Below the pieces are notes generated by a model. It made no database searches. It was given only the letters and a program-made list of their open reading frames with translations, and was not told the DNA's origin. Position numbers and translations under genes: made by a program. This document shows positions 51,962-61,102 of a stretch of DNA of 64,000 nt, one piece after another. The stretch comes from Pseudomonas frederiksbergensis. Its GTDB lineage: Bacteria > Pseudomonadota > Gammaproteobacteria > Pseudomonadales > Pseudomonadaceae. The stretch's first letter is position 1; each line of letters starts with the position of its first letter. The stretch spans positions 3,348,001 to 3,412,000 of the forward strand of contig NZ_CP142104.1 of NCBI RefSeq assembly GCF_035751725.1, written 5' to 3'.

Positions 51962-51983
51962 AGCGGCAGCGGCCAGTGCCGCT
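51962..51983 (+). terminator. hairpin after the efflux operon
   Basis: AGCGGCA (51962-51968), 8 bases, TGCCGCT (51977-51983) form a GC-rich stem 35 bases after the yhhJ stop. There is no clear T run, so termination strength is uncertain. Confidence 0.4.
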
Positions 51984-51989
51984 AGAACC

Positions 51990-52043
51990 TGTACAAAAAA
52001 TGTACCAAAGTACAATTTATTGATGCCTTTGTGCCATCAATAA
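51990..52043. promoter_or_regulatory. cluster of inverted repeats upstream of the chemoreceptor gene
   Basis: Three elements lie close together: TGTACA at 51990-51995, TGTAC-N4-GTACA at 52001-52014, and TTATTGATG (52017-52025) with CATCAATAA (52035-52043) around a 9-base loop. The AT-rich character and the symmetry suggest operator sites or a promoter. The remaining 260 or so bases of this 380-base gap (to 52306) show no other gene I can support. Confidence 0.45.
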
Positions 52044-52306
52044 TCCCGCCCAACGTGCCTGATCCACCTATTCATAAGAGGCCCCGACACTCACCGGGTC
52101 GCTCCTGCACGCTCGAATCAACATCAAAAAACTGTGGAAAGGACCTCCCGCCAGAGCCAAGAAGTAACGTCGCTACATGCGCCAGTTGAGCCATCTACCT
52201 GGACATGTCGGTTGCCAACCAAGCCAACGTTATTGGCCGGACCGTGCAAAACATAAGGGTTGTTGCCGCGATCTCGGCACACCCAACGATTGGGCTGGGA
52301 GGCTTT

Positions 52307-54466
52307 ATGAAACTCAAATCGCTGCAAATCAGAATCTGCATGACGGCGGGCATCTGCCTGTTTGTTTCATCACTGAGCCTGGTGCTCTACGGGCTATTCT
52401 CCGCCAGGTCTAACGAGCAATACGTCGCGACCGAGGTCTCGGCCTTGGTCGAGCGTTCGACTATCCGGGAGATCCAGAACCTGGCGGAATCCCGGGCCAA
52501 CGCCATCCAGGCCAAATTGCAGAATGCCCTGGATGCGGCGCGGACCATGGCCAACGCGTTTGCCGCGAGCAAAACCTCACAAAGCCCTCTAGTGATGGGC
52601 CGGGAGCAGATCAACGCCGTATTGCTCGGGGTGCTCAAGGATAACCCTGACTTCAATGGCACCTATTCCTGCTGGGAACCGGACGCATTGGACGGCCAGG
52701 ACCTTGCGTTTCGCACGGCCCAGGATGGGAGCAATCCGGAGACCGGCCGGTTTACACCTTATTGGACGCGCAGCGCAGGCGGCCACATCGCGGTGCAGCC
52801 GCTGGTTGAATATGACTCCTTGGACCGCCATCCCAACGGCGTGCCTAAGGGCGGTTGGTACAGCGGTCCCCGCGACACCCTGAAAGAAAGCGTGCTTGAC
52901 CCCATTCCGTACGTGGTCCAGGGAAAAAATGTCTGGCTGACCACCCTGTCGGTGCCGATTGTTTCAAACGGCAAATTCCACGGCGTGGTCGGGGCCGACT
53001 TCGACATCGCCTTTATCCAGAAACTCAGCGAGCAAATGTCCGCTGAGCTTTATGGCGGCAAGGGTTCGGTATCGATCCTCAGTAACCAGGGTCTGGTGGT
53101 GGCAGACAGTCAACGCACCGACTTGATTGGCCAACCCATCAAGGCGTTGTTGCCTGAGTCTTGGGAAACGGTGTTGAGCGCCATCCAGAGCGGTCGCGGT
53201 AATGGCCTGCTGAACGCGCACACCCAGCAGATCGAGGTGTTGATGCCCATTGAACTGGGCCGCACCGGTAAACCGTGGGCGGTCCTGATCCGCCTGCCCA
53301 AGGCGGTGGTCATGAGCCAGGCCATTGCCCTGGAGCAAGAACTGCAGACACGCAGCATCAACAACAGCATCTGGCAGGTCTCTGTCGGCTTGGGGATCTC
53401 GCTGCTGGCCTTGGTCGCATTGTGGTTTGCCGCTGCGAAAATCGTCGGCCCCATCCGCGAAGCCGCTGCCTTGGCCGCCAACATCAGCCTTGGGGACTTC
53501 TCCCGGCGCCTGGTGCAGAAAACCGAAGATGAAGTCGGGCAGTTGTCCGCAGCGTTGAACGACATGTCCGAGAGCCTGCAAAGGCAAGTGCGGGTCGCCG
53601 AGCGCATTTCCGAAGGCGACCTGGACCTGGAGGTTCGCTTGTCCTCGCCTCACGACACCTTGGGCAAATCGCTGGAGAAGATGGTCAGCAATCTCAATCA
53701 ATTGATTTCACAGGTTCAGTCCAGCGCGACCCAGATCACCGGCAGTTCAGGACAGGTCACCGATCTGAGCCAGTCGTTGTCCGAGGGCGCTGCTAACTCC
53801 GCATCGTCCATTACCGAAATCAGCGCAGTCATGACCCAGATGGCCGCCCAGACTCGGGACAACGCCGCCAACGCCAAGAAAGCGGATGAGCAATCCCAGG
53901 CATCACGGGCCGACGCGGGAGAAAGCGATCAATTGATGGGTGAATTGATCGCCGCCATGGCGGAAATCGACGACTCAGGTAAAGACATCACGGCGATCAT
54001 CACGACCATCGACAACATCGCCGCGCAAACTAATTTGCTGGCCTTGAACGCAGCCATCGAGGCCGCTCGGGCGGGTGAGCTGGGACGGGGGTTTGCCGTC
54101 GTGGCCGACGAAGTCCGCAGCCTGGCAGCGCGCAGCGCCGAGGCCGCCCAACAAACGGCCGCGCTGATTGCCGACTCTTCAAGCAAGACGCAACGCGGCA
54201 TGGTCATCGCGAGCCGCACCGCCGAATCGTTGAAAAATATCGTCAATGGAACCGGCGCGGTTTCCAGCCTGGTGTCGCTGATCTACCAGGCCTCCAGCGA
54301 ACAGGCCTCCGGATTGCAGCAAGCGAGCATCGGGCTTGAGCAAATCGATGAAGTCACCCAAAAGAACCAATCCAACTCGCTGGAATGCGCGGTGGCGGCC
54401 AAGGATCTTTCGGAACGGGCCGCGCTCATGCAGCGTGAATTGGGCAGGTTCAAGGTCAAACGGTAA
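52307..54466 (+). CDS. methyl-accepting chemotaxis protein with dCache sensor
   Basis: The 719-residue chemoreceptor has a first membrane helix ([20 protein letters not shown]), a periplasmic region of about 320 residues with dCache_1 features ([47 protein letters not shown]), a second helix ([14 protein letters not shown]), a HAMP segment and a cytoplasmic signalling rod. Its conserved tip is [20 protein letters not shown]. No C-terminal CheR-binding pentapeptide is visible. dCache receptors often bind amino acids, amines or organic acids; the standard amino-acid motif is not clearly present. ATG 52307 follows GGGAGG; the frame upstream to 52205 is unlikely to be translated. Confidence 0.92.
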   Translation: MKLKSLQIRICMTAGICLFVSSLSLVLYGLFSARSNEQYVATEVSALVERSTIREIQNLAESRANAIQAKLQNALDAARTMANAFAASKTSQSPLVMGREQINAVLLGVLKDNPDFNGTYSCWEPDALDGQDLAFRTAQDGSNPETGRFTPYWTRSAGGHIAVQPLVEYDSLDRHPNGVPKGGWYSGPRDTLKESVLDPIPYVVQGKNVWLTTLSVPIVSNGKFHGVVGADFDIAFIQKLSEQMSAELYGGKGSVSILSNQGLVVADSQRTDLIGQPIKALLPESWETVLSAIQSGRGNGLLNAHTQQIEVLMPIELGRTGKPWAVLIRLPKAVVMSQAIALEQELQTRSINNSIWQVSVGLGISLLALVALWFAAAKIVGPIREAAALAANISLGDFSRRLVQKTEDEVGQLSAALNDMSESLQRQVRVAERISEGDLDLEVRLSSPHDTLGKSLEKMVSNLNQLISQVQSSATQITGSSGQVTDLSQSLSEGAANSASSITEISAVMTQMAAQTRDNAANAKKADEQSQASRADAGESDQLMGELIAAMAEIDDSGKDITAIITTIDNIAAQTNLLALNAAIEAARAGELGRGFAVVADEVRSLAARSAEAAQQTAALIADSSSKTQRGMVIASRTAESLKNIVNGTGAVSSLVSLIYQASSEQASGLQQASIGLEQIDEVTQKNQSNSLECAVAAKDLSERAALMQRELGRFKVKR

Positions 54467-54490
54467 CCCGCAGCGCAACACTAAGTGCTA

Positions 54491-54502
54491 GTCCCCGGGG
54501 AC
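54491..54502. repeat. 12-base palindrome
   Basis: GTCCCCGGGGAC is a perfect palindrome 24 bases after the chemoreceptor stop, in the 91-base gap between convergent genes. It may be a weak terminator stem or a protein site; no T run follows. Confidence 0.35.
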
Positions 54503-54557
54503 AAGATATTGGATGCCATCGACGCCGGTCTGTGGCACCCAAAATCAAGCAGTCCAA

Positions 54558-54812
54558 TCATTTACGAGGCATTTTTTCGTTCATCCCGCCGATGCGGATC
54601 GTCGCCTCTTCGGCGGTACGTTGGGTCTGGTTGGCAATTGCTTCAGCCTTGTCTGCCTTGATATAGGCCTCGTCGGCCCTGAGCCGAGCGCTTGCGGCGT
54701 TATTCTCTGCCGACTCCAATCGCGCATCGAGTTCCTGAGCGAGCCTGTGGCTGCAACCGGCGCTCAGCGCCAGGACTATTCCCAACAAAGCGATGGGCAA
54801 ATATTTGTTCAT
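54558..54812 (-). CDS. OprI/Lpp-like outer-membrane lipoprotein
   Basis: The 84-residue product has a lipoprotein signal peptide with lipobox LSAGC (Cys20). An alanine-rich heptad coiled coil follows (LESAENNAASARLRADEA and KAEAIANQTQRTAEEA), and it ends MPRK. The terminal lysine is the residue that links Lpp-type proteins to peptidoglycan. Length and layout match OprI of Pseudomonas, but the sequence differs, so this is probably a second, accessory copy. The ATG at 54812 follows GAGGAC; codons open further upstream lack homology. An Anr/Fnr-type box lies 75-88 bases upstream with a GATAGT -10 at exact class II spacing. Confidence 0.88.
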   Translation of the reverse strand: MNKYLPIALLGIVLALSAGCSHRLAQELDARLESAENNAASARLRADEAYIKADKAEAIANQTQRTAEEATIRIGGMNEKMPRK

Positions 54813-54886
54813 GCTGCTGTCCTCGGTCGTCGGAAGCAGAAAGTTCTCCCGTTGCCCCACTATCGAGCGCCATCGCTCGCTGACCC

Positions 54887-54900
54887 TGATCCTTATCAAA
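54887..54900 (-). promoter_or_regulatory. Anr/Fnr-type box between lipoprotein and BON genes
   Basis: CTGAT-CCTT-ATCAA matches TTGAT-N4-ATCAA at nine of ten positions. On the minus strand, GATAGT at 54860-54865 is centred exactly 31 bases from the box centre, the class II FNR arrangement (-41.5 and -10.5). This points to low-oxygen activation of the lipoprotein gene. The BON gene start is 144 bases away on the other side and might also be affected. Confidence 0.65.
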
Positions 54901-55043
54901 CCAAGGGCCAGAAAAGTCACCGTTCCCGAGGCTCACTTCGGTCTTTCTGATTTAGCTCAATGTCGTTGCGGCGCTCAAGCGTAGAAAAAACCACACCGGG
55001 CAGTCGCGGCCCGCATTTTCGCCACCTCATGGAGGATCCTGAA

Positions 55044-55691
55044 ATGAGTGATTTGAGCCTGCGAAATACCGTTCTTGAAGCACTTGAATTCCAGCCTGAT
55101 ATCAACGCTGCAAATATTGGCGTGGCCGTGGACAACGGCGTTGTGACCCTTTCCGGACATGTCAGCAGCTTTGCTCAGAAAATCAGCGCTGAAAAGATCG
55201 TCAAGAGCGTCAAAGGGGTACGCGCCGTGGCAGAGGAAATCCAAGTCCGGCTGGACAAAGGGGCCGGCACGGCAGATGACGTCATTGCCAATCGTGTATT
55301 GAACATTCTCAACTGGAGTTCCGACCTCCCCGAGGGCGATATCAAGGTGGTCGTGGAAAACGGTTGGGTCGCTCTGGAGGGCGAAGTGGATTGGCAGTAT
55401 CAGAGGGAGGCCGCTGAACGGGCAGTATTCAAGTTATCAGGCGTGGTCGGCGTGAAGAACAGGCTCACCCTCCGTCCTCGGGCAGACGTCGGCGATATCC
55501 AGCGTCGTATCGAGGAAGCGCTCAAGCGCAGTGCCGAACTGGATGCAAAACAGATTCACGTCAAGGTCGACGGCGATGTGGTAAGGCTCGACGGGAAGGT
55601 CCATTTATGGAGCCAGCGTCGATTGGCCGAACGCGCCGCCTGGTCTGTGCCTGGAGTTCGGGAGGTGAACGATCATTTATTACTGGCCTGA
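55044..55691 (+). CDS. BON-domain protein, three domains
   Basis: The 215-residue protein consists of three BON domains: residues of about 5-70 (LEFQPDINAANIGVAVDNGVV), 75-145 (DIKVVVENGWVALEGEVDWQ) and 148-215 (KQIHVKVDGDVVRLDGKVH). No signal peptide is seen, unlike OsmY, so it is probably cytoplasmic. BON proteins bind phospholipids or membranes and are often stress-induced. ATG 55044 has GGAGGATCCTGAA upstream. The FtsH-like gene follows after 81 bases on the same strand and may be co-transcribed, suggesting a joint role in membrane stress. Confidence 0.88.
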   Translation: MSDLSLRNTVLEALEFQPDINAANIGVAVDNGVVTLSGHVSSFAQKISAEKIVKSVKGVRAVAEEIQVRLDKGAGTADDVIANRVLNILNWSSDLPEGDIKVVVENGWVALEGEVDWQYQREAAERAVFKLSGVVGVKNRLTLRPRADVGDIQRRIEEALKRSAELDAKQIHVKVDGDVVRLDGKVHLWSQRRLAERAAWSVPGVREVNDHLLLA

Positions 55692-55772
55692 ACCGAGCCC
55701 CCCGGGCAGCCCTGTGCTTCGCGGCAATCGCTGTCTCTGCCGGCACCTGCGAAGCGTCACTGAGTCTAGCTC

Positions 55773-57596
55773 ATGAGAAAAAGCCATCAATGGAACCTGT
55801 CTTACTTCCTGGTCGCACTGGTCGTGTTCGGCGTGATGCAACATCTGTTTTTGGAGCGCCCTGTGCAGGTCATTGGGTACAGCCAGTTTTTGCAGCTACT
55901 AAACGAACGCAAGGTCAGCGATTTGCACGTAGAAAAAGACCGGATCAGCGGCAGATTACAGGCCCCCATCGAAGGGCATGAATTGTTCTCGACCGTGCGG
56001 GTCGATCCCACGCTGGCGGCAGATCTCGCCTCTTCCGGCGTTGCGTTTACAGGCGTCAACGAGAACACCTTTCTAAGCGGTCTGCTGGGCTGGTTGCTGC
56101 CCTTCGTGCTGATCATGGTGATCTGGCACTTCCTGTTTCGCGGGCTGGCGGAGAAACAGGGCATGGGTGGGCTGATGAATATCGGCAAGTCCCGCGCCAA
56201 AGTGTTCGTCGAGCGCGATACCGGCGTGACCTTTGCCGACGTCGCCGGCATCGACGAAGCCAAGGTCGAGCTGGTGGAGATCGTATCTTTCCTCAAGGAC
56301 AAGGCGAAATACGCACGCTTGGGGGCGCACATTCCCAAAGGTACATTGCTGGTCGGTCCGCCTGGCACCGGCAAGACCCTGGTCGCCAAAGCTATCGCTG
56401 GCGAGGCCGGCGTGCCCTTCTTCTCCATATCGGGGTCGGAATTCGTCGAGATGTTCGTCGGTGTCGGCGCCGCTCGCGTGCATGACTTGTTCGAACAGGC
56501 CCGACAAGCCGCGCCTTGCATCATTTTTATCGATGAGCTCGATGCGCTGGGCAAAATGCGCGGCGTTGGCGTCCTGGGCGGCAATGACGAAAAAGAGCAA
56601 ACCCTCAACCAGCTGCTGGCAGAACTGGATGGGTTCGACCCGCGTGAAGGGGTCGTGCTGCTCGCGGCGACCAACCGCCCCGAGGTATTGGATCCCGCAC
56701 TATTGCGAGCCGGCCGAATCGATCGACAGATCCTGATCGATCGCCCCGACCGTAAAGGCCGGCAAGCGATCCTCAAGGTTCATCTGCAGAAAATCGTCAC
56801 CGGCCAGGACCTCGATAGCGAGCGTATCGCCGACATCACCACGGGTTTTACTGGCGCTGACCTGGCCAACCTGGTCAACGAGGCCGCCATCATCGCCACT
56901 CGACGCGGTGCCGAAACGGTCAGCCTCGACGACTTCACGGCGGCGGTGGAACGCATCGTGGCCGGGATCGAACGCAAGAGTAGCCTGCTGCACCCCGATG
57001 AACGCCAAGTGGTGGCCTATCACGAAATGGGGCATGCGTTGGCGGCCAGCAACCTGCCGGACATGGACCCGGTCCATAAGGTCTCGATCGTGCCGCGTGC
57101 CATTGGCTCGCTGGGCTATACCCTGCAGCGACCCACAGAAGATCATTTTCTCGTCAGTTGCCAGATGCTCAAGGACCGCATGGTCGTCCTGATGGCGGGA
57201 CGTGCCGCCGAATGCCTGGCCTATGGCCAGGTCTCGACCGGGGCGGCCGATGACCTGGCCCATGCCACGGATATCGCCCGCCAGTTGATCACCCGCTTTG
57301 GCATGAGCGAAGAGCTTGGCCTGGCGGTGCTGGAACGCAGGAATGCGAGCTACCTGGGTGAACGCATGGACATCGGAGACAAGGACTATTCGGAACAAAC
57401 CGCCAGGGAAGTCGACCTGGGCATTCGCGCCTTGCTCGCTGAAGCCTATCAACGCGCCAGGACACTGCTGGAACGCCATCGGGAAGACCTCGACGCCGGG
57501 GCCCGTCTGCTGGTGGAAAAGGAAACCCTGACGCCCGAAGAGTTTGCCCCGCTCCTACCGATTAAACGCGCCGTACTGGCTTTGCGACGGGTTTGA
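55773..57596 (+). CDS. ftsH: accessory FtsH-type ATP-dependent zinc protease
   Basis: The 607-residue inner-membrane protein has two helices flanking a small periplasmic domain (first near residues 8-25, second [19 protein letters not shown]), an AAA+ domain with Walker A GPPGTGKT near 195, Walker [12 protein letters not shown] and SRH region [18 protein letters not shown], and an M41 peptidase with zinc site HEMGH near 417 and the Asp ligand in [11 protein letters not shown]. Housekeeping FtsH has HEAGH and a longer tail, so this is likely a second copy. Extra FtsH copies are known from heat/stress islands. No good ribosome site precedes ATG 55773. Confidence 0.93.
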   Translation: MRKSHQWNLSYFLVALVVFGVMQHLFLERPVQVIGYSQFLQLLNERKVSDLHVEKDRISGRLQAPIEGHELFSTVRVDPTLAADLASSGVAFTGVNENTFLSGLLGWLLPFVLIMVIWHFLFRGLAEKQGMGGLMNIGKSRAKVFVERDTGVTFADVAGIDEAKVELVEIVSFLKDKAKYARLGAHIPKGTLLVGPPGTGKTLVAKAIAGEAGVPFFSISGSEFVEMFVGVGAARVHDLFEQARQAAPCIIFIDELDALGKMRGVGVLGGNDEKEQTLNQLLAELDGFDPREGVVLLAATNRPEVLDPALLRAGRIDRQILIDRPDRKGRQAILKVHLQKIVTGQDLDSERIADITTGFTGADLANLVNEAAIIATRRGAETVSLDDFTAAVERIVAGIERKSSLLHPDERQVVAYHEMGHALAASNLPDMDPVHKVSIVPRAIGSLGYTLQRPTEDHFLVSCQMLKDRMVVLMAGRAAECLAYGQVSTGAADDLAHATDIARQLITRFGMSEELGLAVLERRNASYLGERMDIGDKDYSEQTAREVDLGIRALLAEAYQRARTLLERHREDLDAGARLLVEKETLTPEEFAPLLPIKRAVLALRRV

Positions 57597-57807
57597 CGCC
57601 TCTGGCCGTTATCGACCTGTCACAGCGCCTTTATAAGCCCACCTACGATGCAAAAGCGTCATCTAGCAAGCAGCATACTCCAGGTTTGCAACCCATCATC
57701 TGAGCCTCAATCTGCGTCTATCGATAGCCGGTATGGCTTTAGGCGACAAAAAACAGGCATAGCTGAGTTGTTCTTCTATGCTTGCTTCAAATAAAGGAAT
57801 TTGCCCC

Positions 57808-58560
57808 ATGGCCGAGCTTGAACCGCGACTTCTGCAGGTGCATGCCCTCAAGACCGCTTGCTCGAACTGCAGCGTGCTTGAGCTGTGCCTGCCCATCGGC
57901 CTGACCGGCGGCGAAGTCGAACGCCTCGACACCCTGATCGCCCAGCGGGTGAAGGTCAAGAAAGGCGCCGCGCTGTATCGCACCGGCGACCCACTGCGCT
58001 CGTTGTATGCCGTGAGATTGGGTTTCTTCAAGACCAGCGTCCTTTCAGTGGACGGCCGCGAACAAGTTACCGGTTTCCAGATGCAAGGCGAAATGCTCGG
58101 CCTCGACGCTATCAGCACCGATCACTATGCCTGCAACGCGATCGCGCTGGAGGACAGCGAAGTCTGCCCGCTGCATTTCAATCTCCTGGAAAAACTCGCC
58201 CACGATCTACCCTCGTTGCAGCACAACCTGAACAAGCTCTTGAGCCAGGAAATCGTGCGCGATCACAGCATGCTGTTGATGCTTGGCAACATGAACGCCG
58301 ATGAGCGGCTGGCGGCGTTCCTGCTGAACCTGTCGCAACGGCTCAACACACGCGGCTATTCCTCCCGGGAATTTGTCCTGCGCATGAGCCGCGAAGCCAT
58401 CGGCTCCTACCTGGGCCTGCGCCTGGAAACCATCTGTCGGTGCATCGCCCACCTGCGCCAGGAAGAGCTGGTGGACGTGCATGGGCGCAATGTCACAATC
58501 ATGGACTTGCCTGGTCTCAAGCACAAAGTCGCCGGTTGCCATCGTCATGCCGAGCTTTAG
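57808..58560 (+). CDS. Crp/Fnr family regulator, Anr/Fnr-type with Fe-S cysteines
   Basis: The 250-residue protein has the oxygen-sensing cluster ligands of FNR: Cys18, Cys21 and Cys27 (CSNCSVLELC) and Cys120 in SEVCPLHF. A cyclic-nucleotide-like beta-roll and a C-terminal HTH follow. The HTH (MSREAIGSYLGLRLETICR) keeps Glu and Arg of the ExxSR recognition motif, but Ser is replaced by Cys. Ser contacts DNA in FNR, so binding preference may differ slightly from TTGAT-N4-ATCAA. It probably responds to low oxygen. ATG 57808 follows AAAGGAA. I see no clear regulatory site in the 211-base gap upstream. It is likely a paralogue of Anr rather than Anr itself. Confidence 0.9.
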   Translation: MAELEPRLLQVHALKTACSNCSVLELCLPIGLTGGEVERLDTLIAQRVKVKKGAALYRTGDPLRSLYAVRLGFFKTSVLSVDGREQVTGFQMQGEMLGLDAISTDHYACNAIALEDSEVCPLHFNLLEKLAHDLPSLQHNLNKLLSQEIVRDHSMLLMLGNMNADERLAAFLLNLSQRLNTRGYSSREFVLRMSREAIGSYLGLRLETICRCIAHLRQEELVDVHGRNVTIMDLPGLKHKVAGCHRHAEL

Positions 58561-58662
58561 TGCCTGCGCTGCATGACCTCCGGTTTCTATCAATTTCCCC
58601 AAAACGCACAGGTCGATATCAAGGGGCAACGTTCGAGCCCCGGCGCCCCTAGAAAAATCCGC

Positions 58663-58691
58663 CGCGGGAGCGAGCCTGCTCGCGAAGGCAG
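58663..58691. repeat. REP element
   Basis: The sequence CGCGGGAGCGAGCCTGCTCG and its continuation GCGAAGGCAG is a single REP unit of the type common in P. fluorescens/P. putida genomes. Its core GCGAGC-CT-GCTCGC (58670-58683) folds into a hairpin. It lies between the convergent regulator and metallohydrolase genes and may shield or end their transcripts. Confidence 0.8.
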
Positions 58692-58695
58692 TCGT

Positions 58696-60051
58696 TCAGA
58701 GCTCCACGCTGTCGCGATACTCCGGCACCGACACCGACCACCCCAATTCGTCGCAGATGCGGTGGCGCAAGACATCCGACGCATTGGGCTCGCCATGCAC
58801 GACATAGGTGTGCCGTGGCGGTGTCGTGAAACCCCGCAGCCATTGCATGATCTCGTCGGCATCGGCATGGGCCGACAGCGTTTGCATCGGCACCACTTCA
58901 GCATTGATCGGCACATCCTTGCCATGGATACGCACCGAAGGCTCACCCGCCACGATCCTCGCGCCTCGCGTTCCGCCGGCCTGGAAACCAGGCATCAGCA
59001 AGGTGTTGATGGGGTTGGGCGCCAGGCTCTTGAGGTGATGCAGTACCCGTCCTCCGGTAGCCATGCCACTGGCGGCGATGATCACCGCCGGGGTGCGTTG
59101 CAGATCCAGGGCCATGGCATCCTTGACCGAGCGCACCGGATGGGCGATGTGGCACATGCCTTCGCACTCCTCCTTCGACAACCGATGCTCGTCACCGAAG
59201 CGTTGGTATAACCGGGTCACGTCGATGGCCATGGGGCTGTTGAGGTAGATCGGGATATCCGGGATTGCCCGGCGTTGTTTCAGGCGATACAGGTGGTACA
59301 TCAACAACTGAGCGCGACCGACGGTGAACGAGGGCACCAGCGTGATGCCACGGCGCAACGCGGTGCGGGTGATCACCTCGGCCAATTGGTCTTCGGGGGA
59401 TTCGTGCGGATGGCGACGGTCGCCATAAGTGGACTCCACCAGCAGGACATCCGCCTGCTCGATGACCTTCGGGGCGAACATCACCGGATCCTCGGGCCGG
59501 CCCAGGTCACCGGAACACACCAGCGTCATGCCACCGGCTTGTACTTGAACGGTAGCGGCACCCAGGATGTGCCCGGCGCGCCGCAGCAAAATCGTGACGT
59601 CCCGGGCAATCTCCACCGGATGCTCGAAGGCGATCGGGCGCAACAGTTTCAGGGCTCGTTCAGCGTGTTCGCGGGTGTACAGCGGGAAGGCCGGCGAGTG
59701 CTTGGAAAAGCCCTTGCGGTTGGCGTATTCCGCCTCTTCTTCCTGCAAGCGGGCGCTGTCGCGCAGCAGGATTTTCACCAACTCGCAGGTCGCTGGCGTG
59801 GCGTAGACAGGCCCGCGATAACCATTGCGCACCATGACCGGCAAGTAGCCGCTGTGGTCCAGATGGGCGTGGGTCAACACGATCGCATCCAGGTCACGCA
59901 TCGGCAGTTCGAAGGGATCCCAGTTATGCAGGCGCAACTGCTTGTAGCCCTGGAACAACCCGCAATCGATCAGGATGCGCTGTTCGTCGTGCTCCAGCAG
60001 GTATTTGCTGCCGGTAACGGTGCCCGCGGCCCCGAGAAATGTCATGCGCAT
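58696..60051 (-). CDS. MBL-fold RNA-type metallohydrolase (beta-CASP)
   Basis: The 451-residue protein has the metallo-beta-lactamase motifs of the CPSF/YsxA group: FLGAAGTVTGSKY, the zinc motif THAHLDHSGYLP, a histidine in GHILGAA, CSGDLGRP, and then a beta-CASP domain with PSFTVGRAQ, ASGMATGGRVLHHL and TLSAHADADE. The C-terminal RNA-specificity part has YVVHGEPNAS. Members are RNA nucleases or related hydrolases; the substrate here is unknown. The ATG at 60051 has AGGAG upstream. It is downstream of, and on the same strand as, the Usp and phosphoketolase genes (93 bases after usp), so it may belong to the same low-oxygen/stress operon. Confidence 0.9.
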   Translation of the reverse strand: MRMTFLGAAGTVTGSKYLLEHDEQRILIDCGLFQGYKQLRLHNWDPFELPMRDLDAIVLTHAHLDHSGYLPVMVRNGYRGPVYATPATCELVKILLRDSARLQEEEAEYANRKGFSKHSPAFPLYTREHAERALKLLRPIAFEHPVEIARDVTILLRRAGHILGAATVQVQAGGMTLVCSGDLGRPEDPVMFAPKVIEQADVLLVESTYGDRRHPHESPEDQLAEVITRTALRRGITLVPSFTVGRAQLLMYHLYRLKQRRAIPDIPIYLNSPMAIDVTRLYQRFGDEHRLSKEECEGMCHIAHPVRSVKDAMALDLQRTPAVIIAASGMATGGRVLHHLKSLAPNPINTLLMPGFQAGGTRGARIVAGEPSVRIHGKDVPINAEVVPMQTLSAHADADEIMQWLRGFTTPPRHTYVVHGEPNASDVLRHRICDELGWSVSVPEYRDSVEL

Positions 60052-60144
60052 GGCGGTGCTCCTGGACAATCGATGGGATCGCTGTTGTTTGCCCAGGTGG
60101 ACGTTGATTTCCCGTCAATCATTTCGCCGCCAGGACCCATTACG

Positions 60145-61035
60145 TCACACCGCCAGGACGCTGCACTGCACCTGATACAGGATGTGCTCTGTCGTGCTGC
60201 CCAGCAGCCCAAACGGATCGCTGTGCTGGGATCGGCCCATGACGATTACATCCACCTCATGCTCCAGGGCAAACTCACTCAGCGCGGATACTGGATGTCC
60301 CAGTAAAAACTGCCTGCGCTCGGCCGGCACGCCGAACAGATTGGCCAATTGCGCAAAGGATTTTTCCTGAGTCCTGCGCAGTTCCTTGCTGAGCTGCGAC
60401 AGTGAAAAGCCGCCGCCTCCCGCATCGCCCAAGTAAAGCGACGGCACTTCAAAGGCATGCACCAGATGCAACTCGGCGTCGCATTGCAACGCGAGTTCAA
60501 GCGCCTGACGGATAATCCTGTCGTTAAGCCCGTTGTTCTGAGCAAACGCACTGGAAGGGTCCACGGCCGCGACGACCTTGCGCGGCAAGGCGTGTCCGGC
60601 AGCGCCCACCAGATACAACGGGACGGGGCATTTACGCAGCAACTGCCAATCCAGCGGCGTGAAAAACGCGCGCTTGAGCAGCGACTCATGCTGGACCTGC
60701 TTGATCAGCAAGTCGGGTTTGATCTGCGCGACGTGCTCCAGGATGCGCTCGCGCATGCCGTCCACCCACGCCATTTCGGTGGTGACCCGCAGGCCCCGGC
60801 GCCGCATCTTGTCGGCCTCCTCTTCCAGCCAATCGCGCTGGTCCTGGAAATAGGTCTGCCGCGCTTCTTCACGAGGCTCCTCCTCCAGCACCGACAAGAT
60901 ATCCAGCGAAGGGATCAGCGCCGTGACATGCAGATGCGCCTTGCTGGCAGCCGCCAGGGCGGCGGCGTGATGGAGGGCGGGCGAATGCCGTTGTGCCGGG
61001 TTGAGGATCAACAGCAGGCGTTGATACTGGCTCAT
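60145..61035 (-). CDS. tandem universal stress protein
   Basis: The 296-residue protein has two Usp domains in a row, like UspE. The first begins RLLLILNPAQRHSPAL, and the second begins near residue 150 (KVVAAVDPSSAFAQNN). It ends VIVMGRSQHSDPFGLLGSTTEHIL, close to but not identical with the ATP-binding GxxGx9G(S/T) form. Usp proteins aid survival during stationary phase and anaerobiosis in Pseudomonas. The start at 61035 has GGGAG upstream. It lies 67 bases after the phosphoketolase gene on the same strand. Confidence 0.92.
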   Translation of the reverse strand: MSQYQRLLLILNPAQRHSPALHHAAALAAASKAHLHVTALIPSLDILSVLEEEPREEARQTYFQDQRDWLEEEADKMRRRGLRVTTEMAWVDGMRERILEHVAQIKPDLLIKQVQHESLLKRAFFTPLDWQLLRKCPVPLYLVGAAGHALPRKVVAAVDPSSAFAQNNGLNDRIIRQALELALQCDAELHLVHAFEVPSLYLGDAGGGGFSLSQLSKELRRTQEKSFAQLANLFGVPAERRQFLLGHPVSALSEFALEHEVDVIVMGRSQHSDPFGLLGSTTEHILYQVQCSVLAV

Positions 61036-61102
61036 GATGGATCTCCCAGGGTAAGGCCCGTACGCCACGATGCAGCGCCAAGGCCGTGGTAGCTACCGGC
61101 TC

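Noticed and set aside
60104..60118. TTGAT and GTCAA half-sites upstream of the metallohydrolase gene, resembling an Anr/Fnr box
   Set aside because: The spacer is five bases rather than four, so the halves are out of register for an Fnr dimer.
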